From Gracilibacillus dipsosauri (GTDB lineage: Bacteria; Bacillota; Bacilli; Bacillales; Amphibacillaceae), in assembly GCF_003176895.1 (NCBI RefSeq), contig NZ_QGTD01000014.1:1-64000 (forward strand): DNA of 64,000 nucleotides, in the 5' to 3' direction. Under the pieces are notes generated by a model. The model was not told the DNA's origin. It was given only the letters and a program-made list of their open reading frames with translations, and ran no database searches. Below are positions 43,964 to 58,590 of this stretch, one piece after another (within the stretch, counting starts at the first letter, position 1; every line of letters begins with the position of its first letter). A program made the position numbers and the translations under genes.

Positions 43964-44254
43964 TTATAGAGATTCAAAGAAATCTAGTTCTTTACTATCT
44001 TCAGATAATTGAACAATCGCTCTCTTGCGGTTTGGACGGTAACCACCATATCGTCCCATTCGCTTGAATTTACCTTTACGATTTAATGTATTCACATTGA
44101 CTACTTTCACACCGAAGATATCTTCTACTGCATCTTTGATTTGAGTCTTGTTTGCTTCTTTCGTAACTTCGAAAGTATATTTCTTTTCTGCCATTAAATC
44201 TGCAGAGTGTTCAGTAATGATAGGGCGCTTAATAATATCACGAGAATCCTTCAT
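43964..44254 (-). CDS. rplW: 50S ribosomal protein L23
   Basis: This 96-aa protein has [20 protein letters not shown] and [19 protein letters not shown]. It lies at the tunnel exit and docks trigger factor and SRP. Its start codon overlaps the rplD stop by one base. Confidence 0.97.
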   Translation of the reverse strand: MKDSRDIIKRPIITEHSADLMAEKKYTFEVTKEANKTQIKDAVEDIFGVKVVNVNTLNRKGKFKRMGRYGGYRPNRKRAIVQLSEDSKELDFFESL

Positions 44255-44877
44255 TATGCAAGCACCTCCCCTGCTTTTTCAGCTGCCTCTTTCGTTAAGA
44301 TCAGCTTGTCATGCGTAAGCAAGTCTAGGACATTTACTTCACTTACAGTTACTACTTTTACATTTGGTAGGTTATTAGCTGATTTCGCTAATACGGCATC
44401 TTTTTCTGCCGTGACAATTAAAGCTTTTGCATCAACATTTAAGGAAGAAAGCATTGCTACTACTTCTTTTGTTTTTGGAGCTTCAATCGTAATTCCATCT
44501 AATACAACTAAGCTATCTTCTTGTACCTTTGTAGAAAGAGCAGACTTAAGCGCTAATCTACGAACCTTCTTCGGCAATTTATAGCTATAGCTTCTAGGAG
44601 TAGGACCGAAAACTGTTCCACCGCCTACCCATTGAGGGGAGCGAATAGAACCTTGACGCGCACGTCCTGTTCCTTTTTGACGCCATGGTTTACGACCACC
44701 ACCACGTACTTCAGAGCGATTTTTTACAGCATGTGTACCTTGACGAAGTGATGCACGTTGCATAAGTACTGCATCATGAAGTACATGTTTATTTGGCTCA
44801 ATACCAAATACAGCATCATTGATTTCTACATCACCAACTTGAGATCCACTTTGATTAAATAGTGCTACTTTAGGCAT
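44254..44877 (-). CDS. rplD: 50S ribosomal protein L4
   Basis: This 207-aa protein has the long tunnel loop with [20 protein letters not shown] followed by [14 protein letters not shown]. In several bacteria L4 also represses its own S10 operon through the leader, which may apply to the structured S10 leader found here. Confidence 0.97.
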   Translation of the reverse strand: MPKVALFNQSGSQVGDVEINDAVFGIEPNKHVLHDAVLMQRASLRQGTHAVKNRSEVRGGGRKPWRQKGTGRARQGSIRSPQWVGGGTVFGPTPRSYSYKLPKKVRRLALKSALSTKVQEDSLVVLDGITIEAPKTKEVVAMLSSLNVDAKALIVTAEKDAVLAKSANNLPNVKVVTVSEVNVLDLLTHDKLILTKEAAEKAGEVLA

Positions 44878-44904
44878 GACATATCCTCCCTTCGATAATT
44901 ATGA

Positions 44905-45537
44905 TTAGTTAGCCTTTAACGCACTCGTAATTTTAACGAATGATTTTTTTGCACCTGGGACATTACCTTTAATTAATAGAAGATTGCGATCTGTATCAAC
45001 CTTTACAACCTCTAGGTTTTGGATAGTGATTTGCTCTCCACCTGTTTGTCCTGGTAATTTTTTACCTTTAAACACACGCGCTGGGTCTGCAGCAGCACCC
45101 ATTGAACCTGGTGATCTATGATAGTGAGAACCATGAGACATAGGTCCACGTTGTTGATTATGGCGCTTGATCGCACCTTGGAATCCTTTACCTTTAGAAG
45201 TACCTGTTACATCAATTTTATCTCCTGCTTCAAATACTTCTACGCTAATTTCTTGACCTAGTTCATACTCGTCAAGATTAACGCCACGGACTTCACGAAT
45301 GAAGCGCTTAGGATTCGTGTTAGCTTTTTCCGCGTGTCCTTTTTCTGGTTTGTTTGTACGATTATTCTTTTGATCAGCAAAACCGATTTGGATTGCTTCA
45401 TAGCCATCATTTTCCTCTGTACGCTTTTGCAGCACAACGTTTGGTTCAGCTTCGATTACTGTTACTGGAATTAATTCTCCTTCTTCTGAGAAAAGCTGAG
45501 TCATGCCGACTTTGCGACCTAAGATTCCTTTCGTCAT
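44905..45537 (-). CDS. rplC: 50S ribosomal protein L3
   Basis: This 210-aa protein reads [40 protein letters not shown] and [20 protein letters not shown], all diagnostic. The start was set at ATG 45537 (AGGAGG, 8 nt upstream), three codons inside the longest frame. Confidence 0.97.
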   Translation of the reverse strand: MTKGILGRKVGMTQLFSEEGELIPVTVIEAEPNVVLQKRTEENDGYEAIQIGFADQKNNRTNKPEKGHAEKANTNPKRFIREVRGVNLDEYELGQEISVEVFEAGDKIDVTGTSKGKGFQGAIKRHNQQRGPMSHGSHYHRSPGSMGAAADPARVFKGKKLPGQTGGEQITIQNLEVVKVDTDRNLLLIKGNVPGAKKSFVKITSALKAN

Positions 45538-45565
45538 CCGTAACACCTCCTAAAATGAATTTATA

Positions 45566-46001
<436 letters not shown>

Positions 46002-46007
46002 TTGTAT

Positions 46008-46036
46008 ATTATATAGAAGAATCAACGTGATTGCAA
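46008..46036 (-). promoter_or_regulatory. Promoter of the S10-spc-alpha operon
   Basis: The minus strand reads -35 TTGCAA (46036-46031), 17 nt, then a perfect TATAAT (46013-46008). It drives the 14-kb ribosomal operon. Confidence 0.85.
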
Positions 46037-46154
46037 CATTTTTAAGGATTTTTTTGCGATTTTATCAATTATTTTTGAAAACTTCTATTATAGCTTTCTG
46101 AATGTGGTATTGCTTGTACTTTTCATCTTCTCCTAGCCTGATTTATGTGTAACA

Positions 46155-46191
46155 AAACAGAAAACAGGTAGTGTGCTCACTACCTGTTTTC
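46155..46191 (-). terminator. Terminator of the str operon after tuf
   Basis: A perfect 14-bp stem (46160-46173 and 46178-46191) with a 4-nt loop is followed on the minus strand by a T-rich tract (TTTTCTGTTTTG). Confidence 0.9.
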
Positions 46192-46207
46192 CTCTATCTT
46201 ACATCAA

Positions 46208-47398
<1,191 letters not shown>

Positions 47399-47455
47399 GT
47401 CTATTTCCTCCTTTAATTAAGTAAAAAGTTTTTTAATTTATTTACATGTATCGCA

Positions 47456-47488
47456 GCTTAGTAGGCGAGTTCACTCACCAAGCTAAGC
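47456..47488 (-). other. Hairpin between fusA and tuf
   Basis: Arms GCTTAG/CTAAGC enclose a second stem GAGT/ACTC with small bulges. It has no following T tract, so it may stabilise or process the mRNA and allow different EF-G and EF-Tu levels. Confidence 0.5.
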
Positions 47489-47528
47489 CTATAATACAAG
47501 TTATACTTTAGATTGTGAAAAAAATCAA

Positions 47529-49607
47529 TTATTGACCTGCGTTTTTCTTAATAATTTCTTCTGAAACGCTTTTCGGTACTTCTTCATAGTGATCAAAGTG
47601 CATAGTATATACACCGCGACCTTGTGTATTAGAACGGAGAGCTGTTGCATATCCAAACATTTCTGCTAATGGCACAAATGCTTTGACAACCTGTGCAGGT
47701 CCGCGTGCTTCCATTCCTTCTACTCTACCACGACGAGAAGTGACATCACCCATGATATCTCCCATATACTCTTCAGGGATAACTACCTCTACTCTCATCA
47801 TTGGTTCAAGTAATACAGGGTTACATTTGTTTTTAGCAGCTTTAAGTGCCATAGATGCTGCTACTCTAAATGCTGTTTCGTTGGAATCGACATCGTGATA
47901 GCTTCCATCATATAACGTAGCTTTTACATCGATTAATGGATAACCAGCTAACACACCGTTTTCCATTGCTTCTTTCACACCAGCCTCAACGGATGGAATG
48001 TATTCACGTGGTACAACACCACCAACGATGTTATTCACAAATTCAAAGCCAGCACCTTCTTCATTCGGCTCAAACTTGATCCAAACGTGACCATATTGAC
48101 CACGACCACCAGATTGGCGAACGAATTTCCCTTCGACTTCTGCAGCTGAACGGAATGTTTCACGGTAAGAAACCTGAGGTGCACCTACGTTTGCTTCTAC
48201 TTTGAACTCACGCTTCATACGGTCAACGATAATATCAAGGTGAAGCTCACCCATACCTGAAATGATCGTTTGACCCGTTTCTGTATTTGTTTCCGTTTTG
48301 AAGGTAGGATCCTCTTCTGCTAGTTTACCTAGTGCTACGGACATTTTGTCTTGGTCCGCTTTTGACTTAGGTTCAATAGCTACGGAAATTACTGGCTCAG
48401 GGAATTCCATTGATTCTAGAATAACGAGGCTTTTCTCCTCACATAGAGTATCCCCAGTACTAGTATCCTTCAATCCAACGGCTCCAGCGATATCTCCAGC
48501 ATATACCTCAGAAATTTCTTCACGAGAGTTAGCATGCATCTGTAAGATACGACCTACACGCTCACGCTTATCCTTCGTTGAGTTCTTTACATAAGAACCT
48601 GATTTAAGTGTTCCTGAATATACACGGAAGAAGGTTAACTTCCCAACAAATGGGTCTGTTGCAACCTTAAATGCTAAGGCAGAGAAAGGCTCTTTATCGT
48701 CCGCTTTACGCACAACTTCCTCTTCTGTCTCTGGTACATGTCCTTCAATTGGTGGGATATCTAATGGAGATGGTAAGTAATCAACTACCCCATCAATCAC
48801 TAATTGTACCCCTTTGTTCTTGAAGGCAGATCCACAGAATACAGGATAGAATTCTACACTTAATGTAGCTTTACGAACAGCAGCTTTTAATTCATCATTA
48901 GAAATTTCTTCACCTTCTAAGTAACGTTCCATTAGATCTTCATCTAATTCAGCAACTGCTTCGATTAAGTTTGTACGATATTCCTCTGCTTGATCTTGCA
49001 ATTCAGCAGGTATTTCTCTCGCTTCCGTACGCGTTCCTAAATCATCCTCGTAGTAATAGGCTTCCATTGTGATTAAATCAATAATACCCTCAAATTGATC
49101 TTCAGCACCAATTGGAAGCTGTACTGGATGAGCATTCGCTCCTAGGCGATCTTTTAAAGTGCCTGTTGAATAAAGGAAATCTGCACCGACTTTATCCATT
49201 TTGTTTACGAAAACAATACGAGGAACGCCATAAGTTGTTGCTTGGCGCCATACTGTTTCTGTTTGTGGTTCTACACCAGATTGGGCGTCAAGTACAGTTA
49301 CTGCACCATCAAGTACACGAAGGGAACGTTCTACTTCTACTGTGAAGTCTACGTGTCCAGGTGTATCGATGATGTTAATACGATGACCCTTCCACTGAGC
49401 AGTAGTTGCTGCAGAAGTAATCGTGATTCCACGTTCTTGTTCTTGCTCCATCCAGTCCATTTGAGAAGCACCTTCGTGTGTTTCTCCAATCTTATGGATA
49501 CGACCAGTATAGAATAAAATACGCTCTGTAGTTGTTGTTTTACCAGCATCAATGTGAGCCATAATACCGATATTACGTGTATTCTCCAAGGAGAACTCTC
49601 TAGGCAT
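47529..49607 (-). CDS. fusA: Elongation factor G
   Basis: This 692-aa translocase has G1 [15 protein letters not shown] (residues 17-31), [20 protein letters not shown] and NKMDKVGAD, followed by domains II-V with the conserved [15 protein letters not shown] near residue 525. It follows rpsG by 98 bp. No change known to me for fusidic acid resistance is obvious. Confidence 0.98.
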   Translation of the reverse strand: MPREFSLENTRNIGIMAHIDAGKTTTTERILFYTGRIHKIGETHEGASQMDWMEQEQERGITITSAATTAQWKGHRINIIDTPGHVDFTVEVERSLRVLDGAVTVLDAQSGVEPQTETVWRQATTYGVPRIVFVNKMDKVGADFLYSTGTLKDRLGANAHPVQLPIGAEDQFEGIIDLITMEAYYYEDDLGTRTEAREIPAELQDQAEEYRTNLIEAVAELDEDLMERYLEGEEISNDELKAAVRKATLSVEFYPVFCGSAFKNKGVQLVIDGVVDYLPSPLDIPPIEGHVPETEEEVVRKADDKEPFSALAFKVATDPFVGKLTFFRVYSGTLKSGSYVKNSTKDKRERVGRILQMHANSREEISEVYAGDIAGAVGLKDTSTGDTLCEEKSLVILESMEFPEPVISVAIEPKSKADQDKMSVALGKLAEEDPTFKTETNTETGQTIISGMGELHLDIIVDRMKREFKVEANVGAPQVSYRETFRSAAEVEGKFVRQSGGRGQYGHVWIKFEPNEEGAGFEFVNNIVGGVVPREYIPSVEAGVKEAMENGVLAGYPLIDVKATLYDGSYHDVDSNETAFRVAASMALKAAKNKCNPVLLEPMMRVEVVIPEEYMGDIMGDVTSRRGRVEGMEARGPAQVVKAFVPLAEMFGYATALRSNTQGRGVYTMHFDHYEEVPKSVSEEIIKKNAGQ

Positions 49608-49705
49608 GAATCTTTCTCCTTCCTATCTCGAATATAGTTAATCTAATTACTTGGATAGTAGCTTCTGCGTCTTTGGAGCAGGCTATATTAAAAATTTTCG
49701 TCGTA

Positions 49706-50176
49706 TTACCAACGATAGTGTGCAAAAGCTTTGTTTGCTTCAGCCATTTTGTGCATATCTTCTCTCTTCTTAACTGATGCTCCAGTATTGTTAGATGCAT
49801 CAAGGATTTCATTAGCTAAACGTTCTTCCATTGTCTTTTCTCCACGAAGACGTGAATAGTTTACAATGTAACGTAAACCTAACGCTTGACGACGTTCAGG
49901 TCTAACCTCAACTGGTACTTGGTAGTTAGATCCACCAACACGACGAGCACGCACTTCAAGTACTGGCATAACATTTTTCATCGCTTGTTCAAAAACTTCC
50001 ATAGCGTTTTGACCACTACGCTCTTGAACTAATTCAAAAGCACGATAAAGAATTTTTTGCGCTTTACCTCTTTTTCCATCAACCATAATTTGGTTAATTA
50101 AACGTGTTACAAGTTTTGAATTATATAACGGATCTGGTAAGACATCACGCTTTGGTACTGGTCCTTTACGTGGCAT
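49706..50176 (-). CDS. rpsG: 30S ribosomal protein S7
   Basis: This 156-aa protein begins [20 protein letters not shown] and ends [14 protein letters not shown]. It nucleates 30S head assembly and contacts the E-site tRNA. Length is exactly that of the Bacillus protein; it follows rpsL by 43 bp. Confidence 0.98.
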   Translation of the reverse strand: MPRKGPVPKRDVLPDPLYNSKLVTRLINQIMVDGKRGKAQKILYRAFELVQERSGQNAMEVFEQAMKNVMPVLEVRARRVGGSNYQVPVEVRPERRQALGLRYIVNYSRLRGEKTMEERLANEILDASNNTGASVKKREDMHKMAEANKAFAHYRW

Positions 50177-50219
50177 ATCTCCCCCTCCTTTCCTTTGTTA
50201 TTTCAAGCTTTTAAACTTT

Positions 50220-50633
50220 TTATTTTTTAGGTTTTTTCGCACCATATTTAGAACGACCTTGCATACGGCCTTCTACACCTGAAGTATCAAGTGCACCACG
50301 AACGATGTGGTAACGAACACCCGGTAAGTCTTTTACACGTCCACCACGAATTAACACAACACTGTGTTCTTGTAGGTTATGACCAATTCCAGGGATATAA
50401 GCAGTTACCTCGATTTGGTTAGACAAACGAACACGAGCATATTTACGTAATGCAGAGTTTGGTTTTTTCGGTGTTAGTGTACCAACACGAGTACAAACTC
50501 CACGTTTTTGTGGGGAGTTTTGATTTGTCGCCAGTTTTTTACGGCTATTGTAGCCTCTGTTAAGTGCTGGTGAATCAGATTTTTTAGATTTAGAAACGCG
50601 TCCTTTACGTACCAATTGATTAATAGTTGGCAT
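50220..50633 (-). CDS. rpsL: 30S ribosomal protein S12
   Basis: This 137-aa decoding-centre protein contains [20 protein letters not shown] and [20 protein letters not shown]. The lysine in PKKPNS that is altered in streptomycin-resistant mutants is wild type. Confidence 0.98.
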   Translation of the reverse strand: MPTINQLVRKGRVSKSKKSDSPALNRGYNSRKKLATNQNSPQKRGVCTRVGTLTPKKPNSALRKYARVRLSNQIEVTAYIPGIGHNLQEHSVVLIRGGRVKDLPGVRYHIVRGALDTSGVEGRMQGRSKYGAKKPKK

Positions 50634-50738
50634 GTTTAGTTCCTCCTCTCTTCTTCATAATGTAATACCACACATCCAGGTGGTTCATTTTAAAGCAAAA
50701 AACAAAGCCTTCACAAACTTATACGGTTTGCCAAAACT

Positions 50739-50990
50739 TTATTGCTTAATTGCCACGGTTGCTGCCCCTACATCAATTCCACATGTTTTGCCTAATTTTT
50801 TCATAGAATCAACATATGCTATGGGAACATTGTAATCTTTCGCGACATGTGACACTTTGCTAGTAATATGTTGATCTGCGTCACTAGCAATGATCACTTC
50901 TTTTGCTTCACCATTTTTAATGGCTTTTATTACTTGTTTTGTTCCGATAATTTTCTCAATATTCACCTTTGCCACTTTATCATAAGACAT
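50739..50990 (-). CDS. rplGB: L7Ae-like RNA-binding protein (YbxF/RplGB)
   Basis: This 83-aa protein has the L7Ae/L30e fold: KIIGTKQVIKAIKNGEAKEV and VIASDADQHITSKVSHVAKD, ending with CGIDVGAATVAIKQ. Such proteins bind kink-turn RNA. It is the first gene of the str operon, behind a strong promoter, as ybxF is in B. subtilis. Confidence 0.92.
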   Translation of the reverse strand: MSYDKVAKVNIEKIIGTKQVIKAIKNGEAKEVIIASDADQHITSKVSHVAKDYNVPIAYVDSMKKLGKTCGIDVGAATVAIKQ

Positions 50991-51036
50991 CTATTATATC
51001 CTCCAAAGTAACAAGGATAACGGAAGCACCTTAAAT

Positions 51037-51065
51037 ATACTATCATCACCTAAATTCAATGTCAA
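51037..51065 (-). promoter_or_regulatory. Promoter of the str operon
   Basis: The minus strand reads -35 TTGACA (51065-51060), 17 nt, then -10 TAGTAT (51042-51037), 47 bp before the rplGB start codon. Confidence 0.8.
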
Positions 51066-51148
51066 CTTTAAATTGAGCAAATTTAGTAATTTTTCCTTAC
51101 TTCCGTTTTTATCCCTTGTTGTTTATCAAGTAAAAATGGAAAGATTGA

Positions 51149-51185
51149 TGTTCGACATCTACCTGAACTAGGTAGATGTCGAACA
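51149..51185 (-). terminator. Strong hairpin after rpoC
   Basis: A perfect 16-bp stem (51149-51164 and 51170-51185) with a 5-nt loop lies just after the rpoC stop codon. The downstream tail on the minus strand (ATCAATCTTTCC) is only weakly T-rich, so it is a likely but not certain terminator. Confidence 0.65.
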
Positions 51186-51200
51186 CATTCGTTAGACTGC

Positions 51201-54200
51201 TTAAGAAGTAATCTCACCTGTTGCTACTTCTTCTGCAAGACTTGGATCTTCTGCTAGTTTTTCCTTGATACGACGGTACTTCTGCATACCTGTACCTGCT
51301 GGAACTAGCTTACCAATGATAACATTTTCTTTGAGACCGAGTAATTCATCTCGTTTTCCTTTAATAGCGGCATCTGTTAACACCCTCGTTGTCTCTTGGA
51401 AGGAAGCCGCGGATAAGAAGGAGTCTGTCTCTAGAGATGCTTTTGTAATACCTAACAAGACAGGTCTTCCAACTGCAGGTCGACCACCACTGAATAGGGA
51501 TTGTTTATTTGCATCTTTAAATTGGTGAACCTCAAGTAGAGAGCCTGGTAGTACATCTGTATCTCCAGAATCTGCCACACGGACTTTACGTAGCATTTGT
51601 CGCACCATAACCTCTACGTGTTTATCACCGATTTCTACCCCTTGCATACGATATACTTTTTGTACTTCTTTTAGCAAGTATGATTGGACTCCATCAATAC
51701 CTTGAATCTTAAGCAATTCTTTCGGATCGATAGAACCTTCTGTTAAAGCCTGGCCTGCTTCCACTTCATCTCCTATGGATACTTTTAAACGAGCTCCATA
51801 TGGCGCAGTGTAGGTTTTCGTTTCGATCGCACCTTGGACAACGATCTCTTGTTTGTCTTTGACCTCTGTCACATCTTTCACAATTCCGAAGATTTCAGAA
51901 ATGACCGCTTGCCCCTTCGGATTTCTTGCTTCAAAGATCTCTTGAATACGAGGTAAACCTTGTGTAATATCGCTTCCTGCAACACCACCAGTGTGGAAGG
52001 TACGCATCGTTAACTGTGTACCTGGTTCACCGATTGATTGAGCAGCAATAATACCTACTGCCTCTCCCACTTCAACCTCTTCACCAGTTGCTAGGTTGCG
52101 ACCATAGCATTTCTTACAAGTACCATGCTTCGTATTACATGTGAATACCGTACGGATCATTACTTCCTCAATACCTGATTCTACAATCTCTTTGGCAATA
52201 TCTTCTGTAATCACTTCATTTTTTGAAATAATTAAGTCTTTTGTTTCAGGATGATAAACATTTTGGAATACTGTTCTTCCAATTAAGCGATCAATTAGTG
52301 GCTCAATCATTTCAGTACCTTCTGTTATAGCAGTTACTGTTAGGCCTCTGTCAGTACCACAATCTTCTTCACGGATAATAACATCTTGTGCTACATCGAC
52401 TAGACGTCTTGTTAAATAACCAGAGTCAGCTGTCTTCAAGGCAGTATCGGCAAGACCTTTACGTGCACCGTGAGTAGAAATAAAGTACTCTAGTACGGTT
52501 AAACCTTCACGGAAGCTTGACTTGATCGGTAATTCAATAATTCGACCTGCTGGGTTGGCCATTAGACCACGCATACCTGCTAATTGAGTAAAGTTAGATG
52601 CGTTACCACGGGCTCCTGAATCACTCATCATAAAGATCGGGTTACGAGGATTCAAGGATTTCATTAATTTATCCTGAATATCATCTTTTGCTTGAGACCA
52701 GATAGAAATAACACGATCATAGCGCTCTTCATCTGTAATTAAACCTCTTCGGAATTGTTGTAAAACTTTATCCACTTTAGCTTGAGCAGCTTTTAGAATT
52801 TCTTCTTTTTCCGCTAATACGACGATATCGGCTACCCCTACCGTAATACCTGCTTTTGTAGAATAAGCGAATCCTAAATCCTTCATTCTATCTAACATTT
52901 TAGAGGTTTCACTAATTTTAAACTTCTTAAATACTTCCGCAATAATATCTCCTAAAATCCCTTTCTTGAATGGAGGAATAATCTCTCGATTAGCAATTTC
53001 CTCTTTAATGTTTACACCTTTTTCAACAAAGTACTTATCAGGAGTTGCCTCTTCTAAGTTCTTCTGAGTTGGTTCATTCATATAAGGGAATGATTCAGGT
53101 AACATATTATTGAAAATTAGTTTCCCTACTGTTGTAATCATTAACTTTTGGTTCTGCTCATCTGTAAAAGCTTCTTTGTTTAAGGATGTTGGTTGTACGG
53201 CAATTCGTGTGTGTAAATGAACATAGCCATTTTGATAGGCGATTAATGCTTCATTGATATCCTTGAAGACCATCCCTTCACCAACGGCATTTTCCCGTTC
53301 CATTGTTAAGTAATAGTTCCCTAATACCATATCCTGAGAAGGGGTTACAACCGGTTTTCCATCCTTAGGGTTTAGAATGTTTTGAGCAGCAAGCATGAGA
53401 ATACGCGCTTCTGCTTGTGCTTCTGCTGATAAAGGTACATGGACAGCCATTTGGTCACCATCAAAATCGGCGTTATACGCTGTACAAACCAATGGATGAA
53501 GACGAATAGCGCGCCCTTCTACTAGAGTTGGTTCAAATGCTTGAATACCTAATCTGTGCAAGGTAGGTGCACGGTTAAGGAGAACTGGATGTTCTTTAAT
53601 GACATCTTCTAATACATCCCAAACCTCTGCATGTAATCTTTCAATTTTTCGTTTAGCTGATTTAATATTATGTGCCAAACCTCTTTCAACTAGCTCTTTC
53701 ATAATAAAAGGCTTGAATAGCTCAACCGCCATTTCCTTCGGCAAACCACATTGGTACATTTTTAAATGTGGTCCAACTACGATAACCGAACGTCCAGAAT
53801 AGTCTACACGTTTACCAAGAAGGTTTTGACGAAAACGACCTTGCTTACCTTTTAACATGTGAGACAATGATTTTAATGGTCTATTACCAGGTCCAGTAAC
53901 CGGACGTCCACGACGACCATTGTCAATAAGAGCATCTACGGCCTCTTGTAGCATGCGTTTTTCGTTTTGAACAATAATGCTTGGTGCTCCTAAATCAAGC
54001 AACCTTTTCAGACGATTGTTACGGTTAATAACACGACGATATAAATCGTTTAAGTCTGAAGTAGCAAAACGTCCACCATCTAACTGTACCATTGGTCTTA
54101 ATTCTGGTGGGATGATTGGTAATACATCCATGATCATCCAGCTCGGATCATTACCAGAATTACGGAATGCTTCTAGTACTTCCAAGCGTTTAATCGCACG

Positions 54201-54812
54201 TGTTCTTCTTTGACCTTGTGCTGATTTTAATTCTTCTCTTAAGAGATCGACTTCTTTTTCCAGGTCGATATCTTGTAGAATTTTCTTAATCGCTTCAGCA
54301 CCCATCTCCGCCTTAAAAGAATTACCGTATTTATCTCGATAAGCACGATATTCTTTTTCAGAGAGTAATTGTTTTTTCTCTAACGCTGTATCGCCTGCAT
54401 CAATAACGATATAGGCTGCGAAATAGATCACTTCCTCTAAAGCACGAGGAGACATATCTAATACTAGCCCCATGCGACTTGGAATGCCTTTGAAATACCA
54501 GATATGAGAAACTGGTGCTGCCAATTCAATATGACCCATTCGTTCACGACGTACTTTTGCTTTCGTTACTTCCACACCACAACGATCACAAACAACACCT
54601 TTATAACGAACTCGTTTATATTTTCCACAATGACATTCCCAGTCCTTTTGTGGTCCGAAGATTCGTTCACAGAACAAACCATCTTTTTCCGGTTTTAATG
54701 TCCGATAATTAATGGTTTCTGGCTTTTTGACTTCACCATAGGACCAGGATCTAATTTTGTTCGGTGAAGCTAAGCCTATTTTCATGTATTCAAAGTTATT
54801 TACATCTAACAA
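51201..54812 (-). CDS. rpoC: RNA polymerase beta' subunit
   Basis: This 1203-aa subunit has the N-terminal zinc finger (CHCGKY near residue 60 and CDRCG near 75), the active-site [14 protein letters not shown] near residue 447, which chelates catalytic magnesium, a second zinc site ([15 protein letters not shown] near 880) and the trigger-loop region [13 protein letters not shown] near 935. The start codon is TTG with GGAGG 8 nt upstream, as in B. subtilis. It follows rpoB, with a 13-bp-stem hairpin in the 93-bp gap. Confidence 0.98.
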   Translation of the reverse strand: MLDVNNFEYMKIGLASPNKIRSWSYGEVKKPETINYRTLKPEKDGLFCERIFGPQKDWECHCGKYKRVRYKGVVCDRCGVEVTKAKVRRERMGHIELAAPVSHIWYFKGIPSRMGLVLDMSPRALEEVIYFAAYIVIDAGDTALEKKQLLSEKEYRAYRDKYGNSFKAEMGAEAIKKILQDIDLEKEVDLLREELKSAQGQRRTRAIKRLEVLEAFRNSGNDPSWMIMDVLPIIPPELRPMVQLDGGRFATSDLNDLYRRVINRNNRLKRLLDLGAPSIIVQNEKRMLQEAVDALIDNGRRGRPVTGPGNRPLKSLSHMLKGKQGRFRQNLLGKRVDYSGRSVIVVGPHLKMYQCGLPKEMAVELFKPFIMKELVERGLAHNIKSAKRKIERLHAEVWDVLEDVIKEHPVLLNRAPTLHRLGIQAFEPTLVEGRAIRLHPLVCTAYNADFDGDQMAVHVPLSAEAQAEARILMLAAQNILNPKDGKPVVTPSQDMVLGNYYLTMERENAVGEGMVFKDINEALIAYQNGYVHLHTRIAVQPTSLNKEAFTDEQNQKLMITTVGKLIFNNMLPESFPYMNEPTQKNLEEATPDKYFVEKGVNIKEEIANREIIPPFKKGILGDIIAEVFKKFKISETSKMLDRMKDLGFAYSTKAGITVGVADIVVLAEKEEILKAAQAKVDKVLQQFRRGLITDEERYDRVISIWSQAKDDIQDKLMKSLNPRNPIFMMSDSGARGNASNFTQLAGMRGLMANPAGRIIELPIKSSFREGLTVLEYFISTHGARKGLADTALKTADSGYLTRRLVDVAQDVIIREEDCGTDRGLTVTAITEGTEMIEPLIDRLIGRTVFQNVYHPETKDLIISKNEVITEDIAKEIVESGIEEVMIRTVFTCNTKHGTCKKCYGRNLATGEEVEVGEAVGIIAAQSIGEPGTQLTMRTFHTGGVAGSDITQGLPRIQEIFEARNPKGQAVISEIFGIVKDVTEVKDKQEIVVQGAIETKTYTAPYGARLKVSIGDEVEAGQALTEGSIDPKELLKIQGIDGVQSYLLKEVQKVYRMQGVEIGDKHVEVMVRQMLRKVRVADSGDTDVLPGSLLEVHQFKDANKQSLFSGGRPAVGRPVLLGITKASLETDSFLSAASFQETTRVLTDAAIKGKRDELLGLKENVIIGKLVPAGTGMQKYRRIKEKLAEDPSLAEEVATGEITS

Positions 54813-54861
54813 GGGGTCAACCTCCCTTTTTTTATCTTTCGGTTTTTGTTAAGACAGATAG

Positions 54862-54893
54862 GTTCCTAACCATTGCATAGAATGGTTAGGAAC
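54862..54893 (-). other. Hairpin between rpoB and rpoC
   Basis: A perfect 13-bp stem (54862-54874 and 54881-54893) with a 6-nt loop lies in the rpoB-rpoC gap. No T run adjoins it; since rpoC has no visible promoter of its own, read-through with RNA processing or partial attenuation is more likely than full termination. Confidence 0.6.
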
Positions 54894-54905
54894 ACGTTGA
54901 TTTCA

Positions 54906-57900
54906 TCAGCTAGTTGTTTCTTCTATTTCTAGGTTAAAGTTGTCAGCAGAATGAGTATCGTCCTCATCCTCGTCCTTTAACTCGATTTCTTGTTCATCAC
55001 CTGAAAGCATTTTGACATCCATTCCTAAGCTTTGTAATTCCTTAATTAATACTTTAAATGACTCAGGAATTCCTGGCTCAGGGACATTTTCCCCTTTTAC
55101 AATTGATTCGTATGTTTTCACACGACCAACGGTATCATCAGATTTGACAGTTAGAATTTCTTGTAAGGTATATGCAGCACCATATGCTTCTAATGCCCAT
55201 ACCTCCATCTCACCAAAACGTTGTCCACCGAATTGTGCTTTACCACCTAGTGGTTGCTGTGTAACAAGGGAGTATGGACCTGTTGAACGCGCATGTAGCT
55301 TATCGTCAACCATGTGTGCTAGCTTGATCATGTACATAACACCAACAGAAACACGATTATCAAAAGGCTCTCCTGTGCGGCCATCATAAAGAATCGTTTT
55401 GGCATCTCTTGAGAGTCCGGCTTCTTCAATCGTTTCCCATACATCTTCTTCACGAGCCCCATCAAATACTGGTGAAGCAACATGAATGCCTAGCTGTCTA
55501 GCGGCCATACCGAGATGAAGCTCGAGTACTTGCCCGATGTTCATACGTGACGGTACCCCTAATGGGTTTAACATGATGTCAATCGGTGTTCCGTCTGGAA
55601 GGAATGGCATATCTTCTTCTGGAAGGATTTTAGAGATAACCCCTTTGTTCCCGTGACGACCAGCCATTTTATCCCCTTCATGGATTTTCCGTTTTTGAAC
55701 GATATAAACACGAACTAATTGGTTTACACCTGGTGGTAATTCATCACCATCCGCACGATTAAAGATTTTTACATCTAGTACAATTCCCCCTGCACCGTGT
55801 GGAACTCTTAATGATGTATCTCTTACTTCACGCGCCTTTTCACCAAAGATAGCATGTAATAAACGCTCCTCAGCAGATAATTCTGTCACCCCTTTAGGTG
55901 TTACCTTACCGACAAGCAAATCACCATCTTCTACTTCTGCACCTACACGTATAATTCCTCTTTCGTCAAGGTCACGTAAGGCATCTTCCCCAACATTTGG
56001 AATATCACGTGTGATTTCTTCAGGTCCTAACTTCGTATCACGCGCTTCTGACTCGTACTCTTCGATATGAATAGAAGTATACACATCGTCTTTTACAAGT
56101 CGTTCGCTCATGATGATCGCATCTTCATAGTTATAACCTTCCCATGTCATAAACCCAACTAAAACATTTTGCCCTAATGCAAGTTCACCATCTTCCATAG
56201 AAGGTCCGTCCGCTAGAATTTCTCCTTTAGTAATACGATCACCTTTTTGAACAATTGGTCGTTGGTTATAGCATGTTCCTTGGTTAGAACGAATGAATTT
56301 TTGTAGACGATAACGGTCTAAGTCACCTTCTACTTCTTTACCATCTATTTCAGAAATGCGGCGTATGAGAATTTCTTTTGCTTCTACTCTTTCTACAATA
56401 CCTTCATGCCTACAAATCACAGCAGCTCCAGAGTCTTTACCTGATACATATTCCATACCTGTTCCAACGATCGGAGCTTTTGGTTGCATTAGAGGTACTG
56501 CTTGACGCTGCATGTTCGCACCCATTAACGCACGGTTAGAGTCATCATTTTCTAAGAACGGAATACATGCTGTCGCAGCTGAAACTACTTGTTTCGGCGA
56601 TACGTCCATGTAATCGATCTTTTCACGCTTGACGATCGTGTTCTCCCCGCGGAAACGAGCAATTACTTCATCATCCACGAATCTTCCTTCATCATCAAGC
56701 TCAGCATTAGCTTGTGCAACTACATAATTATCTTCTTCATCTGCAGTCAAATAGTCCATTTGATCGGTTACTTTTCCGGTTTCTGGATCAACACGACGGT
56801 ATGGTGTTTCAATGAAACCAAATTTGTTCACCTTTGCATAAGAAGACAAGGAGTTGATTAGTCCAATGTTCGGTCCCTCAGGAGTCTCAATTGGACACAT
56901 ACGACCATAGTGTGAATAGTGAACGTCACGCACTTCAAAGCCGGCACGTTCTCTTGTTAAACCACCAGGGCCTAATGCAGATAAACGACGCTTGTGTGTT
57001 AATTCAGCTAATGGGTTCGTTTGGTCCATAAATTGTGAAAGCTGTGAACTACCAAAGAACTCCTTAATGGAGGCTATCACTGGGCGAATATTAATTAATT
57101 GCTGTGGAGTAATAGAAGAGGTGTCCTGAATAGACATTCTCTCACGTACCACACGCTCCATTCTAGATAAACCAATTCTAAATTGGTTTTGCAATAATTC
57201 CCCTACAGATCTTAGACGACGGTTACCTAAGTGGTCAATATCATCCGTATCGCCTACTTCATGTAAAATGTTGAAGAAATAACTGATAGCAGACAAAATA
57301 TCACCTGGTGTAATATTTTTAATATTGCTATCTACATTGTTATTACCGATAACGGTTAGTGTTCTCTCACCTTCAGGATCTGTTGGATCGACAATCTTAA
57401 TAGATTGTACATGAATTGGGTCTTCTAGGACTCCTTCGTGTGGTTCTAGAACCTTCTCACCAAAGCGGTTATCATCAGAATCTAAGATTGGTAATATCTT
57501 ATCTAATAAGCGTCTATCTAATTGATCACCCTTATTAGCAATAACCTCACCAGTTTCTGTATCCACAATCGGCTCTGCTAATATTTGATTGAACAAACGA
57601 TTTTTAATGTGAAGCTTCTTATTTATTTTATATCTACCAACATGTGCTAGATCATATCTTTTTGGATCAAAGAATCTAGAAACAAGGAGACTTTTGGCAT
57701 TGTCGACAGTAGGTGGCTCCCCTGGTCTTAAACGCTCATAAATTTCTAGTAGCGCTTTTTCACTTGTTTCAGTATTGTCTTTTTCTAATGTATTTCTTAA
57801 GTATTCATTTTCTCCTAGTAAATCGATAATCTCTTGATCATCTCCAAAACCTAATGCTCTTAAGAGTACCGTGATTGGTAATTTTCTTGTTCGATCAATT

Positions 57901-58448
57901 CGAACATGTACGACATCCTTAGCATCTGTTTCAAATTCTAACCAAGCCCCTCTGTTCGGGATAACAGTAGCAGCATAGCCACGCTTTCCGTTTTTATCGA
58001 CTTTGGCATTGTAATATACACTTGGTGAACGAACCAGTTGAGATACGATAACGCGTTCTGCCCCATTAATCACAAATGTACCTGTATCTGTCATCAGTGG
58101 GAAATCACCCATAAACACTTCTTGTTCCTTCACTTCACCTGTTTCGTTATTTAATAAACGAACTTTCACTCGAAGAGGTGCGTTATATGTCACATCTCTT
58201 TCCTTCGATTCATCAACAGGATATTTCGGTTCTCCGAGGCTATAATCCACAAACTCTAAGGAAAGGTTGCCCGCAAAATCCTCAATTGGAGAAATGTCCT
58301 GGAACATTTCCTTTAACCCTTCATCCAAGAACCATTGATAGGACGCTGTTTGAATCTCGATTAAATTTGGTAACTCTAATACCTCACTAATACGCGCATA
58401 ACTTCTACGTTGGCGGTGTCGTCCGTATTGAACTAGTTGACCTGTCAA
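54906..58448 (-). CDS. rpoB: RNA polymerase beta subunit
   Basis: This 1180-aa subunit shows [20 protein letters not shown] at the start, the rifampicin region [20 protein letters not shown] near residues 460-480 with wild-type Ser, Gln, Asp, His and Arg, [14 protein letters not shown] near 950 and [20 protein letters not shown] near 1060. The C-terminus is acidic. The start was set at the TTG at 58448, with AGGGGTG 6 nt upstream, because the longer GTG frame starts inside that ribosome binding site; B. subtilis rpoB, as I recall, also starts with TTG. Confidence 0.97.
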   Translation of the reverse strand: MTGQLVQYGRHRQRRSYARISEVLELPNLIEIQTASYQWFLDEGLKEMFQDISPIEDFAGNLSLEFVDYSLGEPKYPVDESKERDVTYNAPLRVKVRLLNNETGEVKEQEVFMGDFPLMTDTGTFVINGAERVIVSQLVRSPSVYYNAKVDKNGKRGYAATVIPNRGAWLEFETDAKDVVHVRIDRTRKLPITVLLRALGFGDDQEIIDLLGENEYLRNTLEKDNTETSEKALLEIYERLRPGEPPTVDNAKSLLVSRFFDPKRYDLAHVGRYKINKKLHIKNRLFNQILAEPIVDTETGEVIANKGDQLDRRLLDKILPILDSDDNRFGEKVLEPHEGVLEDPIHVQSIKIVDPTDPEGERTLTVIGNNNVDSNIKNITPGDILSAISYFFNILHEVGDTDDIDHLGNRRLRSVGELLQNQFRIGLSRMERVVRERMSIQDTSSITPQQLINIRPVIASIKEFFGSSQLSQFMDQTNPLAELTHKRRLSALGPGGLTRERAGFEVRDVHYSHYGRMCPIETPEGPNIGLINSLSSYAKVNKFGFIETPYRRVDPETGKVTDQMDYLTADEEDNYVVAQANAELDDEGRFVDDEVIARFRGENTIVKREKIDYMDVSPKQVVSAATACIPFLENDDSNRALMGANMQRQAVPLMQPKAPIVGTGMEYVSGKDSGAAVICRHEGIVERVEAKEILIRRISEIDGKEVEGDLDRYRLQKFIRSNQGTCYNQRPIVQKGDRITKGEILADGPSMEDGELALGQNVLVGFMTWEGYNYEDAIIMSERLVKDDVYTSIHIEEYESEARDTKLGPEEITRDIPNVGEDALRDLDERGIIRVGAEVEDGDLLVGKVTPKGVTELSAEERLLHAIFGEKAREVRDTSLRVPHGAGGIVLDVKIFNRADGDELPPGVNQLVRVYIVQKRKIHEGDKMAGRHGNKGVISKILPEEDMPFLPDGTPIDIMLNPLGVPSRMNIGQVLELHLGMAARQLGIHVASPVFDGAREEDVWETIEEAGLSRDAKTILYDGRTGEPFDNRVSVGVMYMIKLAHMVDDKLHARSTGPYSLVTQQPLGGKAQFGGQRFGEMEVWALEAYGAAYTLQEILTVKSDDTVGRVKTYESIVKGENVPEPGIPESFKVLIKELQSLGMDVKMLSGDEQEIELKDEDEDDTHSADNFNLEIEETTS

Positions 58449-58561
58449 CTGATTCACCCCTCGATCATTAATAAAAGATAGTCACCATGTTAAAATGGCC
58501 ATTAGAAAAACTTGACTCAGCATTTTCGTGACACGAAAACGAAAGTCTATGTTTCACTTAT

Positions 58562-58590
58562 ACTATAGTCCCAAGAGCTTAAATAACCAA
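58562..58590 (-). promoter_or_regulatory. Candidate proximal rpoB promoter
   Basis: The minus strand reads TTGGTT (58590-58585), 17 nt, then TATAGT (58567-58562). The -35 is weak. Confidence 0.4.

Noticed and set aside
56980-57070. Possible rifampicin-resistance change in rpoB
   Set aside because: The [20 protein letters not shown] segment and the following RR carry the wild-type residues at all classical positions.
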